Shown here: positions 1 through 8,319 of the stretch, piece by piece | Layout: each line of letters begins with the position of its first letter | Position numbering within the stretch: position 1 is the first letter of the stretch | NCBI GenBank assembly: GCA_910579075.1 | Contig: CAJTSV010000020.1 | Coordinates: 1 to 44,462, forward strand | Source: an uncultured Eubacterium sp. | Lineage (GTDB): Bacteria; Bacillota; Clostridia; Lachnospirales; Lachnospiraceae | DNA length: 44,462 nucleotides | Direction: 5' to 3' | The notes under the pieces: model-generated | What the model was told of the DNA's origin: nothing | Seen by the model: only the letters and a program-made list of their open reading frames with translations | Databases searched by the model: none | Translations under genes and position numbers: made by a program

Positions 1-1
1 C

Positions 2-1138
2 GGCGGCATGGGCGTGCTTGTGTTTCTGATGGCAGTCCTTCCGCTGTCCGGCAATTCCAATATGCACCTGATGCGCGCGGAAAGCCCGGGGCCGTCAGTC
101 GGAAAGCTCGTGCCGAAGGTCCGCCAGACTGCTTTGATTCTGTATAAAATATATCTGGCCATTACGGCTGTGGAGGCAGCTGCACTGATGCTTGCAGGTC
201 TGTCCCTGTATGAAGCGCTGACACTGACGTTTTCTACCGTCGGGACGGGCGGGTTTGCACTGTTAAATTCCAGCATTGCTTCCTACAGCTGGGCGGTTCA
301 GGTCATTATTATTGTATTTATGCTGCTGTGCGCCCTCAATTTCAACACGTATTACCTGCTGCTTATACGCAAGCCGAAGGAAGCGCTGCTCCAGAATACG
401 GAAGTGCAGTGTTTTCTTGTGGTTGTATTTCTTTCCGCGGGAGTCATTGCGTTTAACATCCGGGGCGGCTTTCACAGCATCTGGGAAGCGTTCCACACCG
501 CTTTGTTTCAGGTAGCTACGATTGTGAGCAGCACGGGGTTTGCAACGGCGGATTTTAACCTCTGGCCGGAGCTGTCCAAAACGATTCTCGTTCTCCTGAT
601 GTTTATGGGGGCCTGTGCGGGAAGCACCGGGGGCGGCTTTAAGGTATCGCGCCTTTTAATTGTTGCGCGCGCAGCCAGAAACGAGCTTTTAAGCATGTCG
701 CATCCAAGAAGCGTCCAGAAGGTCAGCCTGAATGGAAGGCGGGTGCCGGACAGTGTCGTAAAGACGGCGCTTTGCTATATGACGGTCTATGTGTTTGTCG
801 TGCTGCTTTCGGTGCTGCTTATCAGCATTGATAATTTTGACATGACGACAAACCTGACGGCGGTGCTTGCGACGCTGAACAATATCGGGCCGGGGCTGAA
901 TGTGGTCGGGCCGTCCGGGAATTTTGGCGGGTACAGCGTATTTTCCAAAATCGTGCTGATGTTTGACATGTTAGTCGGGCGCCTGGAGCTGTTTCCGGTG
1001 CTGACGCTGATTGCGCCGGGGATGTGGAGCCTTCCGAAGGCAGGGCGCAGCAGGAAGGAGTTCCGCAGCCTGGATGAGCAGGACGGCTGGAGCCTTCCAA
1101 AGACAGGACACGGCAGGAAGGGATTTCGCAGAATGTAG
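2..1138 (+). CDS. trkH: TrkH/KtrB-family potassium uptake channel subunit (5' truncated)
   Basis: Integral membrane subunit of a Trk/Ktr potassium uptake system, which works with a cytosolic nucleotide-binding TrkA/KtrA partner not seen here. The reading frame is open from the window edge, so the N-terminus and first pore loop are missing. Three of the four family pore loops are visible: STVGTGGF near residue 77, SSTGFATAD near 178 and NNIGPGLN near 294, separated by long hydrophobic helices. The family normally ends shortly after the LELFPVLTL segment. Here a basic tail of about 40 residues follows, made of two related units (WSLPKAGRSRKEFRS and WSLPKTGHGRKGFRR). No TrkA gene follows downstream. 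Family assignment is secure; whether it is TrkH or KtrB is not resolvable. Confidence 0.85.
   Translation, partial: GGMGVLVFLMAVLPLSGNSNMHLMRAESPGPSVGKLVPKVRQTALILYKIYLAITAVEAAALMLAGLSLYEALTLTFSTVGTGGFALLNSSIASYSWAVQVIIIVFMLLCALNFNTYYLLLIRKPKEALLQNTEVQCFLVVVFLSAGVIAFNIRGGFHSIWEAFHTALFQVATIVSSTGFATADFNLWPELSKTILVLLMFMGACAGSTGGGFKVSRLLIVARAARNELLSMSHPRSVQKVSLNGRRVPDSVVKTALCYMTVYVFVVLLSVLLISIDNFDMTTNLTAVLATLNNIGPGLNVVGPSGNFGGYSVFSKIVLMFDMLVGRLELFPVLTLIAPGMWSLPKAGRSRKEFRSLDEQDGWSLPKTGHGRKGFRRM
1025..1138 (+). repeat. 63-bp-period imperfect duplication at the 3' end of trkH
   Basis: The sequence starting tggagccttcc at 1025 recurs at 1088, and about 50 bases can be aligned with roughly ten differences. 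The offset is 63 bases (21 codons), so the frame is kept and the protein tail is duplicated. It looks like a small tandem duplication that has since drifted. Confidence 0.75.
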
Positions 1139-1282
1139 CGGCGCAGGATGCCTGGCAGTAGCCGCGTCCCGGATTTTGAAAAACACAGGCCGGCCCTGCT
1201 GTTGATTTTCCGGAAAAAGTCCGATATGAATGTATATAGAGTTGCAGCATACAAGTCAAATACATGGAAGGAAGTGGCCGTC

Positions 1283-1891
1283 ATGAAAATCGGGGAAGCA
1301 CAGCAGGCATACCGGGGCCAGGTGCAGGCATACCAGTCGCAGCGTTCGGTTCTTGCAAAGCAGCTGGAAGAAGTGAAAAAGCGGATGAAATATTCGCCGG
1401 AGACGAAAGAAAAGGACGAGCAGGAAGCTGCCACGCTTGAGCTGAACCTGGAGGCGCTGGACGAAAAGAAAGACGAATACCAGGAGTATTTAAAACAGCT
1501 CTCAGACCGCTATTTCGCATACTGGAATGCAGAAGTGGCAAAGCAGCAGAAGGATGCGTCGCAGGAAAATGCCCAGGAAATGGCAAAAATCATGGAAGTG
1601 GCGCGCCGCCTTATGAAAGGCGCGATTGTTCCGGGGTCTGACGAAAAAAAGCTGATGGAATTCAGCATGGACCTTTACCAGGTCGCAAAAAATATCGGTG
1701 CCATGATACAGCGCCAGAAACGGGAAAAATACGATTCGCTCTGGGGCGAGAAAAAAGAAAAAGATTATGCAGACCCGCAGGAAACAGCGGAAAATGCCGA
1801 AGCCGGGCCGGGTGCGCCTGAAATCGTGGACGTATCAGAGACGATGGCATCCGTCTCCCAGCCGGAACCGGCAGCTGAATGCAGCATTTAA
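1283..1891 (+). CDS. Hypothetical coiled-coil protein
   Basis: A 202-residue soluble protein I cannot assign to a named family. It is rich in Glu, Lys, Gln and Ala with heptad-like stretches between about residues 10 and 130, so mostly helical coiled coil is expected. There is no signal peptide or membrane segment. The C-terminal 40 residues are acidic and low in complexity. I chose ATG 1283 because GGAAGGAAG lies just upstream and the sequence becomes protein-like there; an in-frame ATG at 1148 gives an implausible extension overlapping the tail of trkH. The next gene begins 34 bases downstream, so co-transcription is likely. Confidence 0.65.
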   Translation: MKIGEAQQAYRGQVQAYQSQRSVLAKQLEEVKKRMKYSPETKEKDEQEAATLELNLEALDEKKDEYQEYLKQLSDRYFAYWNAEVAKQQKDASQENAQEMAKIMEVARRLMKGAIVPGSDEKKLMEFSMDLYQVAKNIGAMIQRQKREKYDSLWGEKKEKDYADPQETAENAEAGPGAPEIVDVSETMASVSQPEPAAECSI

Positions 1892-1925
1892 TCCGGGGCA
1901 GAAAGGGAACAGGGATAGCAGGAAT

Positions 1926-2471
1926 ATGGATGCGGCGGAATTGCTTCGTGAGCATACGATACAGGATATTTACAGCCTGCCGGACGGCAGGCGGGCAGAA
2001 CTGATAGATGGAAGGCTGTATATGATGGCAGCTCCGGATATGCTCCATCAGCGGATTTCTGCATACCTGCATAATGAAATTTATAATTTTATCCGGAAAA
2101 AGAATGGCAGGTGCGAAGCTTTTGCGGCTCCTTTTGCGGTGTTTCTGGATGCGGATGACAGGACCTATCTGGAACCGGACATCAGTGTTATATGTGATGA
2201 AAAACAGCTGACAGGCAGAGGCTGCTTTGGAGCGCCTGACTGGATTATTGAAATTGTGTCGCCTTCCAGCCGTATGATGGATTATTATAAAAAGCTGTTT
2301 TTGTACCGAAGGGCCGGGGTTTTGGAATACTGGATAGCAGACTGGGATAAGAACCGCCTGACGGTTTATGATTTCAGGCATGAAACGGTAAAAGAATATG
2401 CCTTTTCGGATGCCGTCACATCCAGTGTCCTGGAAGGGCTTGTCATTGATTTTTCCTGGATAAAACCGTGA
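1926..2471 (+). CDS. Uma2 family (DUF820) endonuclease-like protein
   Basis: A 181-residue protein of the Uma2/DUF820 family, which has the restriction-endonuclease fold; the cellular role of the family is largely unknown. Visible family features are the start region YSLPDGRRAELIDGRLYMM, the central LEPDISVICDE segment (a PD-type catalytic strand) and DWIIEIVSPSS followed by YRRAGVLEYWIAD. These carry the expected acidic residues and the E-x-V-S-P-S core. Length is normal for the family. ATG 1926 is used because family homology starts just after it; the ribosome site is weak. An in-frame ATG at 1767 would overlap the previous gene. Copies of this family are common and often scattered in Firmicutes and cyanobacteria. 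Confidence 0.85.
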   Translation: MDAAELLREHTIQDIYSLPDGRRAELIDGRLYMMAAPDMLHQRISAYLHNEIYNFIRKKNGRCEAFAAPFAVFLDADDRTYLEPDISVICDEKQLTGRGCFGAPDWIIEIVSPSSRMMDYYKKLFLYRRAGVLEYWIADWDKNRLTVYDFRHETVKEYAFSDAVTSSVLEGLVIDFSWIKP

Positions 2472-2492
2472 AAGGGAAGGGAGTGAAGCGGC

Positions 2493-4157
2493 ATACAGTA
2501 TCAGGTTCAGTTTTATACAGAACAGGGAATCAGGATTCGGGCAGCTGCGGCAGATGCTGGTGAAAATCTGCTGGAGCTTTGCAGAAAGCACGGGATTATG
2601 CTGGAAGCTGCCTGTAACGGCAGGGGGACGTGCGGGAAATGCAGGGTACGCCTTTTGCAGGCAAAGACGCCGGTCACGGATGATGAGCGGCGTTTTTTGA
2701 GTGCCGAAGAAACAGGGCAGGGGTACCGCCTGGCCTGCCGGGTGCAGATTTACGGGGACATGAAAGTCCAGGTACCAGACAGCGGATATGCCCAGATACA
2801 GGTACCGGACAGCGGTGATATGCAAAAACAGGCACCAGATGATGGCTCTGCGCGAATGCAGGTACCGGACAGCAGTGATACGTGTAAGCAGGAACCGGAT
2901 GGCGGACAGAATTCCTTGAGGGAAAGCACGGAATATTGTATTGCCGCTGACCTTGGCAGCACAACGCTTGCAGCAGTGCTGCTGGATGCATCCGGGAAGT
3001 CTGTGGCGCAGGCATCCTCTGTCAATTCGCAGAGGGCATACGGTGCAGACGTGATTTCACGCATACAGGCTTCCAATGAGGGAAAGCAAAAGCAGCTGCA
3101 GGAATGCATCTGCAGGGATATGGAACAGTTGTTTGGCACGCTGTTTAAAGCGCTGGACGGTTCCGGCAGGGTCACGCGGATTGCAATTGCCGCAAATACC
3201 GTGATGCTGCATCTTTTGCGCGGGTATTCGTGTGAAAAGCTTGGGCAGGCTCCGTTTGAGCCTGTAAGCCTGGAGCTGGAAAGCCTGGATTATGCGCAGC
3301 TGTTTGCGGGCCCCGCGCCTCTTTTGGGCTGCAGGGTGTATCTGCTGCCCGGCATGTCGGCTTTTCTCGGAGCGGACATTACAGCCGGTTTATACAGCAG
3401 CGGCTTCTGGCAGATGCCGGAAGGGGAGACGGCATTTTTCGCTGACCTGGGGACGAACGGGGAGCTTGTGTACGGCAGCAGGGATGGTTTCGTAAGCGCA
3501 TCTGCGCCGGCCGGGCCGGCGTTTGAGGGCGGCAGCTTAAGCTGCGGCATGCCGGGCATGCCGGGAGCTGTCTCGAACGTTTCTTATTTATATCACAGGG
3601 TGCGGGTACAGACCGTCGGACAGAAAAAACCCTGCGGCATCTGCGGGACAGGAGCGCTGGAAGCGGTTTCTGCGCTCTTAAAGGAAGGGCTGCTTAATGC
3701 GGAAGGGCTGCTTGCACCAGAGCTTTCTGCATCCGGCATGCTGCTCGCAAAACGGGAAGACGGCACCGCCATCCGCCTTACGCAGGCAGACATCCGGGAA
3801 ATCCAGATGGCAAAAGCAGCTGTCCGCGCGGGTATTGAAATCCTGCAAAGAAAGTACCGGGAAATATCCGGCAGGCCCGTTTCGGAAGGGCCGCAGCGGG
3901 TGTATCTGGCCGGCGGATTCGGGTATTACCTGTCTGCGCAAACCGCAGCTGCCATCGGCCTGTTTCCGCCGGAATGGACGGACAGGGTCATATCCTGCGG
4001 CAATACAAGCCTGAAAGGAGCGGCGGCGTTTCTGACAGACCCGGCCTGTGCAGGAGAGCTGGAACGGATCCGCGCCAGGGGACGGAATATCTGGCTGGAG
4101 AACGAGCCGGACTTTCCGGATATTTACGTGCAGAATATGCGTTTTTCCGATATGTGA
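2493..4157 (+). CDS. RACo-like 2Fe-2S ferredoxin/ASKHA-domain protein (DUF4445 type), start codon abnormal
   Basis: Resembles reductive activators of corrinoid proteins. An N-terminal plant-type 2Fe-2S domain (CNGRGTCGKC, with a fourth Cys in LACRVQ) is followed by a linker and a C-terminal ASKHA ATPase domain with ADLGSTTLAAVLLD, FADLGTNGELV, GTGALEAVSALL and YLAGGFGYY. The in-frame sequence preceding the first ATG (2598) encodes the expected first strands and helix of the ferredoxin fold, so translation should begin near 2490. That frame is closed by TGA at 2484-2486, and only an ATA (2493), not ATG/GTG/TTG, is available. A good ribosome site (GGGAAGGGAG) and a GTG at 2483 exist in another frame. 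This could be an AUA start, a one-base error, or a real frameshift. The linker carries a 10-residue repeat. No methyltransferase or corrinoid protein is nearby, so the partner is unknown. Confidence 0.75.
   Translation: MQYQVQFYTEQGIRIRAAAADAGENLLELCRKHGIMLEAACNGRGTCGKCRVRLLQAKTPVTDDERRFLSAEETGQGYRLACRVQIYGDMKVQVPDSGYAQIQVPDSGDMQKQAPDDGSARMQVPDSSDTCKQEPDGGQNSLRESTEYCIAADLGSTTLAAVLLDASGKSVAQASSVNSQRAYGADVISRIQASNEGKQKQLQECICRDMEQLFGTLFKALDGSGRVTRIAIAANTVMLHLLRGYSCEKLGQAPFEPVSLELESLDYAQLFAGPAPLLGCRVYLLPGMSAFLGADITAGLYSSGFWQMPEGETAFFADLGTNGELVYGSRDGFVSASAPAGPAFEGGSLSCGMPGMPGAVSNVSYLYHRVRVQTVGQKKPCGICGTGALEAVSALLKEGLLNAEGLLAPELSASGMLLAKREDGTAIRLTQADIREIQMAKAAVRAGIEILQRKYREISGRPVSEGPQRVYLAGGFGYYLSAQTAAAIGLFPPEWTDRVISCGNTSLKGAAAFLTDPACAGELERIRARGRNIWLENEPDFPDIYVQNMRFSDM
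2769..2906 (+). repeat. 30-bp tandem repeat (4.6 copies) in the linker of the RACo-like gene
   Basis: Units start at 2769, 2799, 2829, 2859 and 2889, each beginning cagg(t/c/a)acc(a/g)ga. They encode a 10-residue repeat of the pattern QVPDSGxxxx between the ferredoxin and ASKHA domains. The period is a multiple of three, so copy number can change without breaking the frame. Confidence 0.9.
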
Positions 4158-4171
4158 TATGGACTTTGTGC

Positions 4172-4217
4172 AAAAAAAGCTGCCTGCGATTCGTTCGGTT
4201 AAAAGGCAGCTTTTTTT
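4172..4217 (+). terminator. Rho-independent terminator after the RACo-like gene
   Basis: The stem aaaagctgcc pairs with ggcagctttt around a loop of about 20 bases, followed by a T run. It lies just after the stop at 4157 and before the heat-shock promoter, insulating the two units. Confidence 0.8.
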
Positions 4218-4275
4218 GGCAGGATGCAGTTTATAAAATATTCACAAATTATTTGAAAGAATTTGCAAAAACAGG

Positions 4276-4304
4276 TTGACAAAGAAAATCGGTAGTGTTA
4301 TCTT
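4276..4304 (+). promoter_or_regulatory. Sigma-A promoter of the hrcA operon
   Basis: TTGACA at 4276-4281 and TATCTT at 4299-4304 are separated by 17 bases, with an extended -10 TG at 4296-4297. The CIRCE operator starts 13 bases downstream, on the predicted start site. Confidence 0.8.
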
Positions 4305-4317
4305 AGTCATATCGATA

Positions 4318-4344
4318 TTAGCACTCTAACCAAATGAGTGCTAA
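4318..4344 (+). promoter_or_regulatory. CIRCE operator (HrcA binding site)
   Basis: A perfect TTAGCACTC-N9-GAGTGCTAA dyad, identical to the consensus heat-shock operator. It lies between the promoter and hrcA, so HrcA is expected to repress its own four-gene operon, relieved by heat when GroEL no longer supports HrcA folding. Confidence 0.97.
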
Positions 4345-4408
4345 CAAAACAGAAAATCCTATTGGAAGCTGCGGCGCAGATATCATGTAAATACAAGACA
4401 GAAAGGCG

Positions 4409-5476
4409 ATGAGTGTACTTGTGATAGAAGGGCTTGACGAAAGAAAGACCAAGATTTTAAAGGCCATAATCAAGAACTATTTAGATACAGGCGAACCAGT
4501 CGGTTCCAGGACAATTTCAAAGTACACAGACCTGCATTTAAGTTCTGCAACCATTCGTAATGAAATGTCAGACTTGGAGGAGCTTGGCTATATTTTACAG
4601 CCGCATACGTCGGCCGGGCGGATTCCTTCGGACAAAGGCTACCGGTTTTATGTGGATAACCTGATTGCGGAAAAAAATCAGGAAATCAGCGATATGCAGA
4701 ATTTTGTAATCGAGCATACCGAAAAGATGGAAAAGGTATTAAAAAGCGTTGCAAAGCTGCTGGCAAACAATACCGAATATGCAGCCATGATTACCGGGCC
4801 GCAGTATCATCACAGGAAGCTTAAATTCATCCAGCTTTCAAACGTGGATGCCGGGCAGCTTTTATGTGTCATTGTGCTGGAAGGAAATGTTGTCAAAAAC
4901 AAAATGCTCGCAGTGGACGAAGCGTTAAATGACGAGCAGCTTTTGAAGATGAACATTCTTCTGAATACAAGCTTAAACGGGCTCTCGCTCGAGCAGATTA
5001 ACCTTGGCACGATAGCGGCGTTAAAAGACCAGGCCGGGGCATACAGCAGCCTGGCAGCCGATGTGCTCGACGCTGTGGCGCAGGCGCTTGGCGAGGACGA
5101 GGACCTGCAGATTTATACAAGCGGTGCTACCAATATTTTTAAATACCCGGAGCTGAGCAATTCCGAAAAGGCAAGCGAATTTATATCCGCGTTTGAAGAA
5201 AAGCAGATGCTTGCAAATATGATTACCGACAAGCTGGAAAACCGCGGGCCGGGCACCGGAATCCAGGTATATATCGGGGACGAAAGCCCGATTAAGACGA
5301 TGAAGGACTGCAGCGTCGTAACAGCAGCCTATGAGCTGGGCGAAGGCGTTACCGGAATGATTGGCATTATCGGCCCGAAACGCATGGATTATGAAAGGGT
5401 TTTGCATAATCTGAAAAATATAAAGAAACAATTGGATATTATTTATCATAAGGATGAAAAACCGGCAGGCGGTTAA
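4409..5476 (+). CDS. hrcA: Heat-inducible transcription repressor HrcA
   Basis: Dimeric repressor that binds CIRCE and controls class I heat-shock genes. The N-terminal winged-helix region reads ERKTKILKAIIKNYLDTGEP and SSATIRNEMSDLEELGYI, followed by the typical QPHTSAGRIPSDKGYRFYVD motif. The C-terminal GAF-like effector domain ends with VTGMIGIIGPKRMDYERV. At 355 residues the length is normal. First gene of hrcA-grpE-dnaK-dnaJ, with the CIRCE operator 65 bases upstream. The chosen ATG (4409) has GAAAGG only two bases away; an in-frame GTG at 4421 is an alternative start. Confidence 0.97.
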   Translation: MSVLVIEGLDERKTKILKAIIKNYLDTGEPVGSRTISKYTDLHLSSATIRNEMSDLEELGYILQPHTSAGRIPSDKGYRFYVDNLIAEKNQEISDMQNFVIEHTEKMEKVLKSVAKLLANNTEYAAMITGPQYHHRKLKFIQLSNVDAGQLLCVIVLEGNVVKNKMLAVDEALNDEQLLKMNILLNTSLNGLSLEQINLGTIAALKDQAGAYSSLAADVLDAVAQALGEDEDLQIYTSGATNIFKYPELSNSEKASEFISAFEEKQMLANMITDKLENRGPGTGIQVYIGDESPIKTMKDCSVVTAAYELGEGVTGMIGIIGPKRMDYERVLHNLKNIKKQLDIIYHKDEKPAGG

Positions 5477-5496
5477 AATAGAAAGGAGCATTACGC

Positions 5497-6228
5497 GTGG
5501 AAAATCAAATGGAAAAAAAGGCAGGAAGCCAGGAAACAGAACATCCGGAAACAGATGGCCAGATTCATATAGAAGGGGATATGCAGGACGGGGGCATGTC
5601 AGCAGAATCTGAAATGCCGGAAACAGAAACGCAGGATGCGCAGACTGCCGGGGCAGAGCCAGACAGCCAGGCTGCTGCGGATGAGGATGACACAGAAGAA
5701 CCGCAGGATGATAAGGACGCTGCCGGGGAAGAATCCGGCAATGCGGAAAAAGCAGAAAAAAAGGGCTTTTTTAAGAAAAATAAGAAAAAAGATAAAAAAG
5801 ACGAGAAAATAGAAGAACTGACCGACCAGGTAAAACGCCAGATGGCCGAATTTGACAATTTCCGCAAGCGCACGGAAAAGGAAAAGAGCCAGATGTATGA
5901 AATCGGCGCGAAAAGCATTATTGAAAAGGTGCTTCCGGTCGTGGACAATTTTGAAAGAGGGCTTGCAGCCGTGCCGGAAGACAGCCAGGAAGATGCATTT
6001 GTGGACGGCATGAATAAAATATACAAGCAGATGATGACCATGTTAGAAGAAGCCGGCGTAAAGCCGATTGAAGCAGTCGGCAAAGAATTTGACCCGAACC
6101 TTCACAATGCGGTCATGCAGACCGAGAGTGAAGAATACGAGTCCGGCATCATCGCACAGGAGCTGCAAAAAGGCTATACTTACCGCGGCAGCGTGGTACG
6201 CCACAGCATGGTTGCCGTGGTAAGCTAA
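5497..6228 (+). CDS. grpE: Nucleotide exchange factor GrpE
   Basis: Releases ADP from DnaK in the Hsp70 cycle. The conserved core starts near residue 105 (QMAEFDNFRKRTEKEK) and ends with GYTYRGSVVRHSMVAVV, the usual GrpE C-terminus. The first 100 residues are an acidic, then Lys-rich, low-complexity extension that is longer than in model GrpE proteins (243 residues in total against roughly 190-200). The start is GTG 5497 with AAGGAG nine bases upstream. It follows hrcA by 20 bases in the heat-shock operon. Confidence 0.96.
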   Translation: MENQMEKKAGSQETEHPETDGQIHIEGDMQDGGMSAESEMPETETQDAQTAGAEPDSQAAADEDDTEEPQDDKDAAGEESGNAEKAEKKGFFKKNKKKDKKDEKIEELTDQVKRQMAEFDNFRKRTEKEKSQMYEIGAKSIIEKVLPVVDNFERGLAAVPEDSQEDAFVDGMNKIYKQMMTMLEEAGVKPIEAVGKEFDPNLHNAVMQTESEEYESGIIAQELQKGYTYRGSVVRHSMVAVVS

Positions 6229-6291
6229 GAAGCAGGAAGCCTGAGGAGCATAAAATTATTGATTATATAGATTATTTAGGAGGAATGAATC

Positions 6292-8181
6292 ATGAGCAAG
6301 ATTATCGGGATTGACCTGGGAACAACAAATAGCTGCGTGGCTGTTATGGAAGGCGGCAAGCCGACCGTTATCGCAAACCAGGAAGGCGCCAGAACAACAC
6401 CTTCTATCGTGGCATTTACAAAGACAGGCGAGCGCCTTGTTGGCGAGCCGGCAAAGCGCCAGGCAGTAACCAATGCAGAAAAGACGATTATTTCCATCAA
6501 AAGGGACATGGGTACCGACCGTGGCCGGATGATTGAAGATAAAAAATATTCCCCGCAGCAGATTTCAGCAATGATTTTACAGAAGCTGAAAGCAGATGCA
6601 GAAAGCTACCTCGGGGAAAAGGTAACCGATGCAGTCATTACCGTGCCTGCTTATTTCAACGATGCGCAAAGACAGGCTACCAAGGATGCGGGCAAAATTG
6701 CCGGCCTGGAAGTAAAGCGTATTATCAACGAGCCGACAGCCGCAGCGCTTGCATACGGCCTTGACAACGAGAGCGAGCAGAAAATCATGGTATACGATTT
6801 AGGCGGCGGTACGTTTGATGTGTCCATTATCGAAATCGGTGACGGCGTTATCGAAGTACTGGCTACCAACGGTGATACCAGGCTGGGCGGCGATGACTTT
6901 GACCAGAAGGTTACCGACTGGATGATTGCTGAATTCAAGGCAGCGGAAGGCGTAGACTTATCCAATGATAAAATGGCGCTGCAGAGGCTGAAGGAAGCAG
7001 CTGAGAAGGCAAAAAAAGAGCTGTCCTCTGCTACGACAACCAATATCAACCTTCCGTTTATTACCGCGACACCGGAAGGCCCGAAGCATTTTGACATGAA
7101 CCTGACCAGGGCAAAATTTGACGAGCTGACCAGGGACCTGGTAGAGCGCACAGCCATTCCGGTACAGAATGCATTAAAGGATGCAGGCCTTACAAACGGG
7201 GATATTACAAAAGTACTGCTGGTAGGCGGTTCCACCCGTATTCCGGCTGTTCAGGATAAAGTAAAACAGATTACAGGCAAAGAGCCGAATAAGAGCTTAA
7301 ACCCGGATGAATGCGTGGCAATCGGTGCTTCCATCCAGGGCGGCAAGCTGGCAGGAGATGCAGGCGCAGGCGAAATCCTGCTTCTGGACGTTACCCCGCT
7401 TTCCTTATCCATTGAAACCATGGGCGGCGTTGCAACGAGGCTGATTGAGCGCAACACAACGATTCCTACGAAAAAGAGCCAGATTTTCTCAACGGCAGCA
7501 GATAACCAGACAGCGGTTGATATTAACGTGGTACAGGGCGAAAGGCAGTTTGCAAGGGATAACAAGTCCCTCGGACAGTTCCGCCTGGATGGCATCCCGC
7601 CGGCACGCCGCGGCGTTCCGCAGATTGAGGTTACCTTCGATATCGATGCAAACGGCATTGTAAACGTATCTGCAAAAGACCTTGGAACAGGCAAGGAGCA
7701 GCATATCACAATTACTGCCGGCTCGAATATGTCTGACGACGAAATCGACAGGGCTGTCAAGGAAGCAGCAGAATACGAAGCACAGGATAAGAAGCGCAAG
7801 GAAGCCATTGACGCAAGAAATGACGCAGATGCGTTTGTATTCCAGACCGAAAAAGCACTCGAAGAAGTCGGTGCAAGCCTTGATGCGGCTGACAAGGCAG
7901 CTGTAGAGGCAGATATAAATGCATTAAAGGCACTGCTGGAAGCAAATCCGCAGGCGGAAAATATGACCGAATCGCAGGTGGATGAAATCAAGGCTGCCAA
8001 GGAAAAACTGACCGAAAGCGCACAGAAGGTATTCGCAAAGATGTATGAAAATGCGCAGGCAGCAGGCGGTGCAGCCGGAGCCGGCCCGAATCCGTCGGAT
8101 TTTGCAGGAGCAGCAGGCGGCGCAGCAGATGCCGGCGCACCGGAAGATGACGTTGTAGACGCAGACTTTAAGGAAGTATAA
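6292..8181 (+). CDS. dnaK: Molecular chaperone DnaK (Hsp70)
   Basis: ATP-driven Hsp70 chaperone. The N-terminus KIIGIDLGTTNSCVAV is the phosphate-1 motif; VYDLGGGTFDVSI and LLVGGSTRIPAVQ are the other ATPase signatures. The substrate-binding domain begins near residue 365 (LLLDVTPLSLSIETMGG), and the protein ends in a Gly/Ala-rich lid tail with DDVVDADFKEV, close to the standard EEVDADFKEV ending. At 629 residues it is full length. It is preceded by TAGGAGG and lies 63 bases after grpE. Confidence 0.98.
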   Translation: MSKIIGIDLGTTNSCVAVMEGGKPTVIANQEGARTTPSIVAFTKTGERLVGEPAKRQAVTNAEKTIISIKRDMGTDRGRMIEDKKYSPQQISAMILQKLKADAESYLGEKVTDAVITVPAYFNDAQRQATKDAGKIAGLEVKRIINEPTAAALAYGLDNESEQKIMVYDLGGGTFDVSIIEIGDGVIEVLATNGDTRLGGDDFDQKVTDWMIAEFKAAEGVDLSNDKMALQRLKEAAEKAKKELSSATTTNINLPFITATPEGPKHFDMNLTRAKFDELTRDLVERTAIPVQNALKDAGLTNGDITKVLLVGGSTRIPAVQDKVKQITGKEPNKSLNPDECVAIGASIQGGKLAGDAGAGEILLLDVTPLSLSIETMGGVATRLIERNTTIPTKKSQIFSTAADNQTAVDINVVQGERQFARDNKSLGQFRLDGIPPARRGVPQIEVTFDIDANGIVNVSAKDLGTGKEQHITITAGSNMSDDEIDRAVKEAAEYEAQDKKRKEAIDARNDADAFVFQTEKALEEVGASLDAADKAAVEADINALKALLEANPQAENMTESQVDEIKAAKEKLTESAQKVFAKMYENAQAAGGAAGAGPNPSDFAGAAGGAADAGAPEDDVVDADFKEV

Positions 8182-8207
8182 AACAATTACAGGTTTCATG
8201 ATAACAA

Positions 8208-8240
8208 GCCGTATCTGCCTGGAATGCTGGCAGGTACGGC
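8208..8240 (+). promoter_or_regulatory. Stable hairpin between dnaK and dnaJ
   Basis: gccgtatctgcc pairs with ggcaggtacggc (12 pairs, one G-T) around a 9-base loop. No T run follows, so it is not a classic terminator. It may be an RNA processing or stability element setting the DnaK to DnaJ ratio. Confidence 0.6.
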
Positions 8241-8319
8241 GCTAACATAATGTTCAGGTGTAACCGGGAAGACGAAAGGTTACCGTTTAGAAGGTTACAA
8301 TTCAGGCAGGGGAAAAATT

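Noticed and set aside
787..1434. Long minus-strand ORF opposite the end of trkH
   Set aside because: Antisense shadow: the plus strand encodes clear TrkH motifs over the same bases, and the minus protein is Ser/Cys-rich with no family.
1662..2825. 387-residue minus-strand ORF
   Set aside because: Lies opposite the Uma2 gene and the start of the RACo-like gene; the translation has no recognisable domain.
7251..8186. 311-residue minus-strand ORF opposite dnaK
   Set aside because: Ser/Ala-rich shadow of a highly conserved gene on the plus strand.
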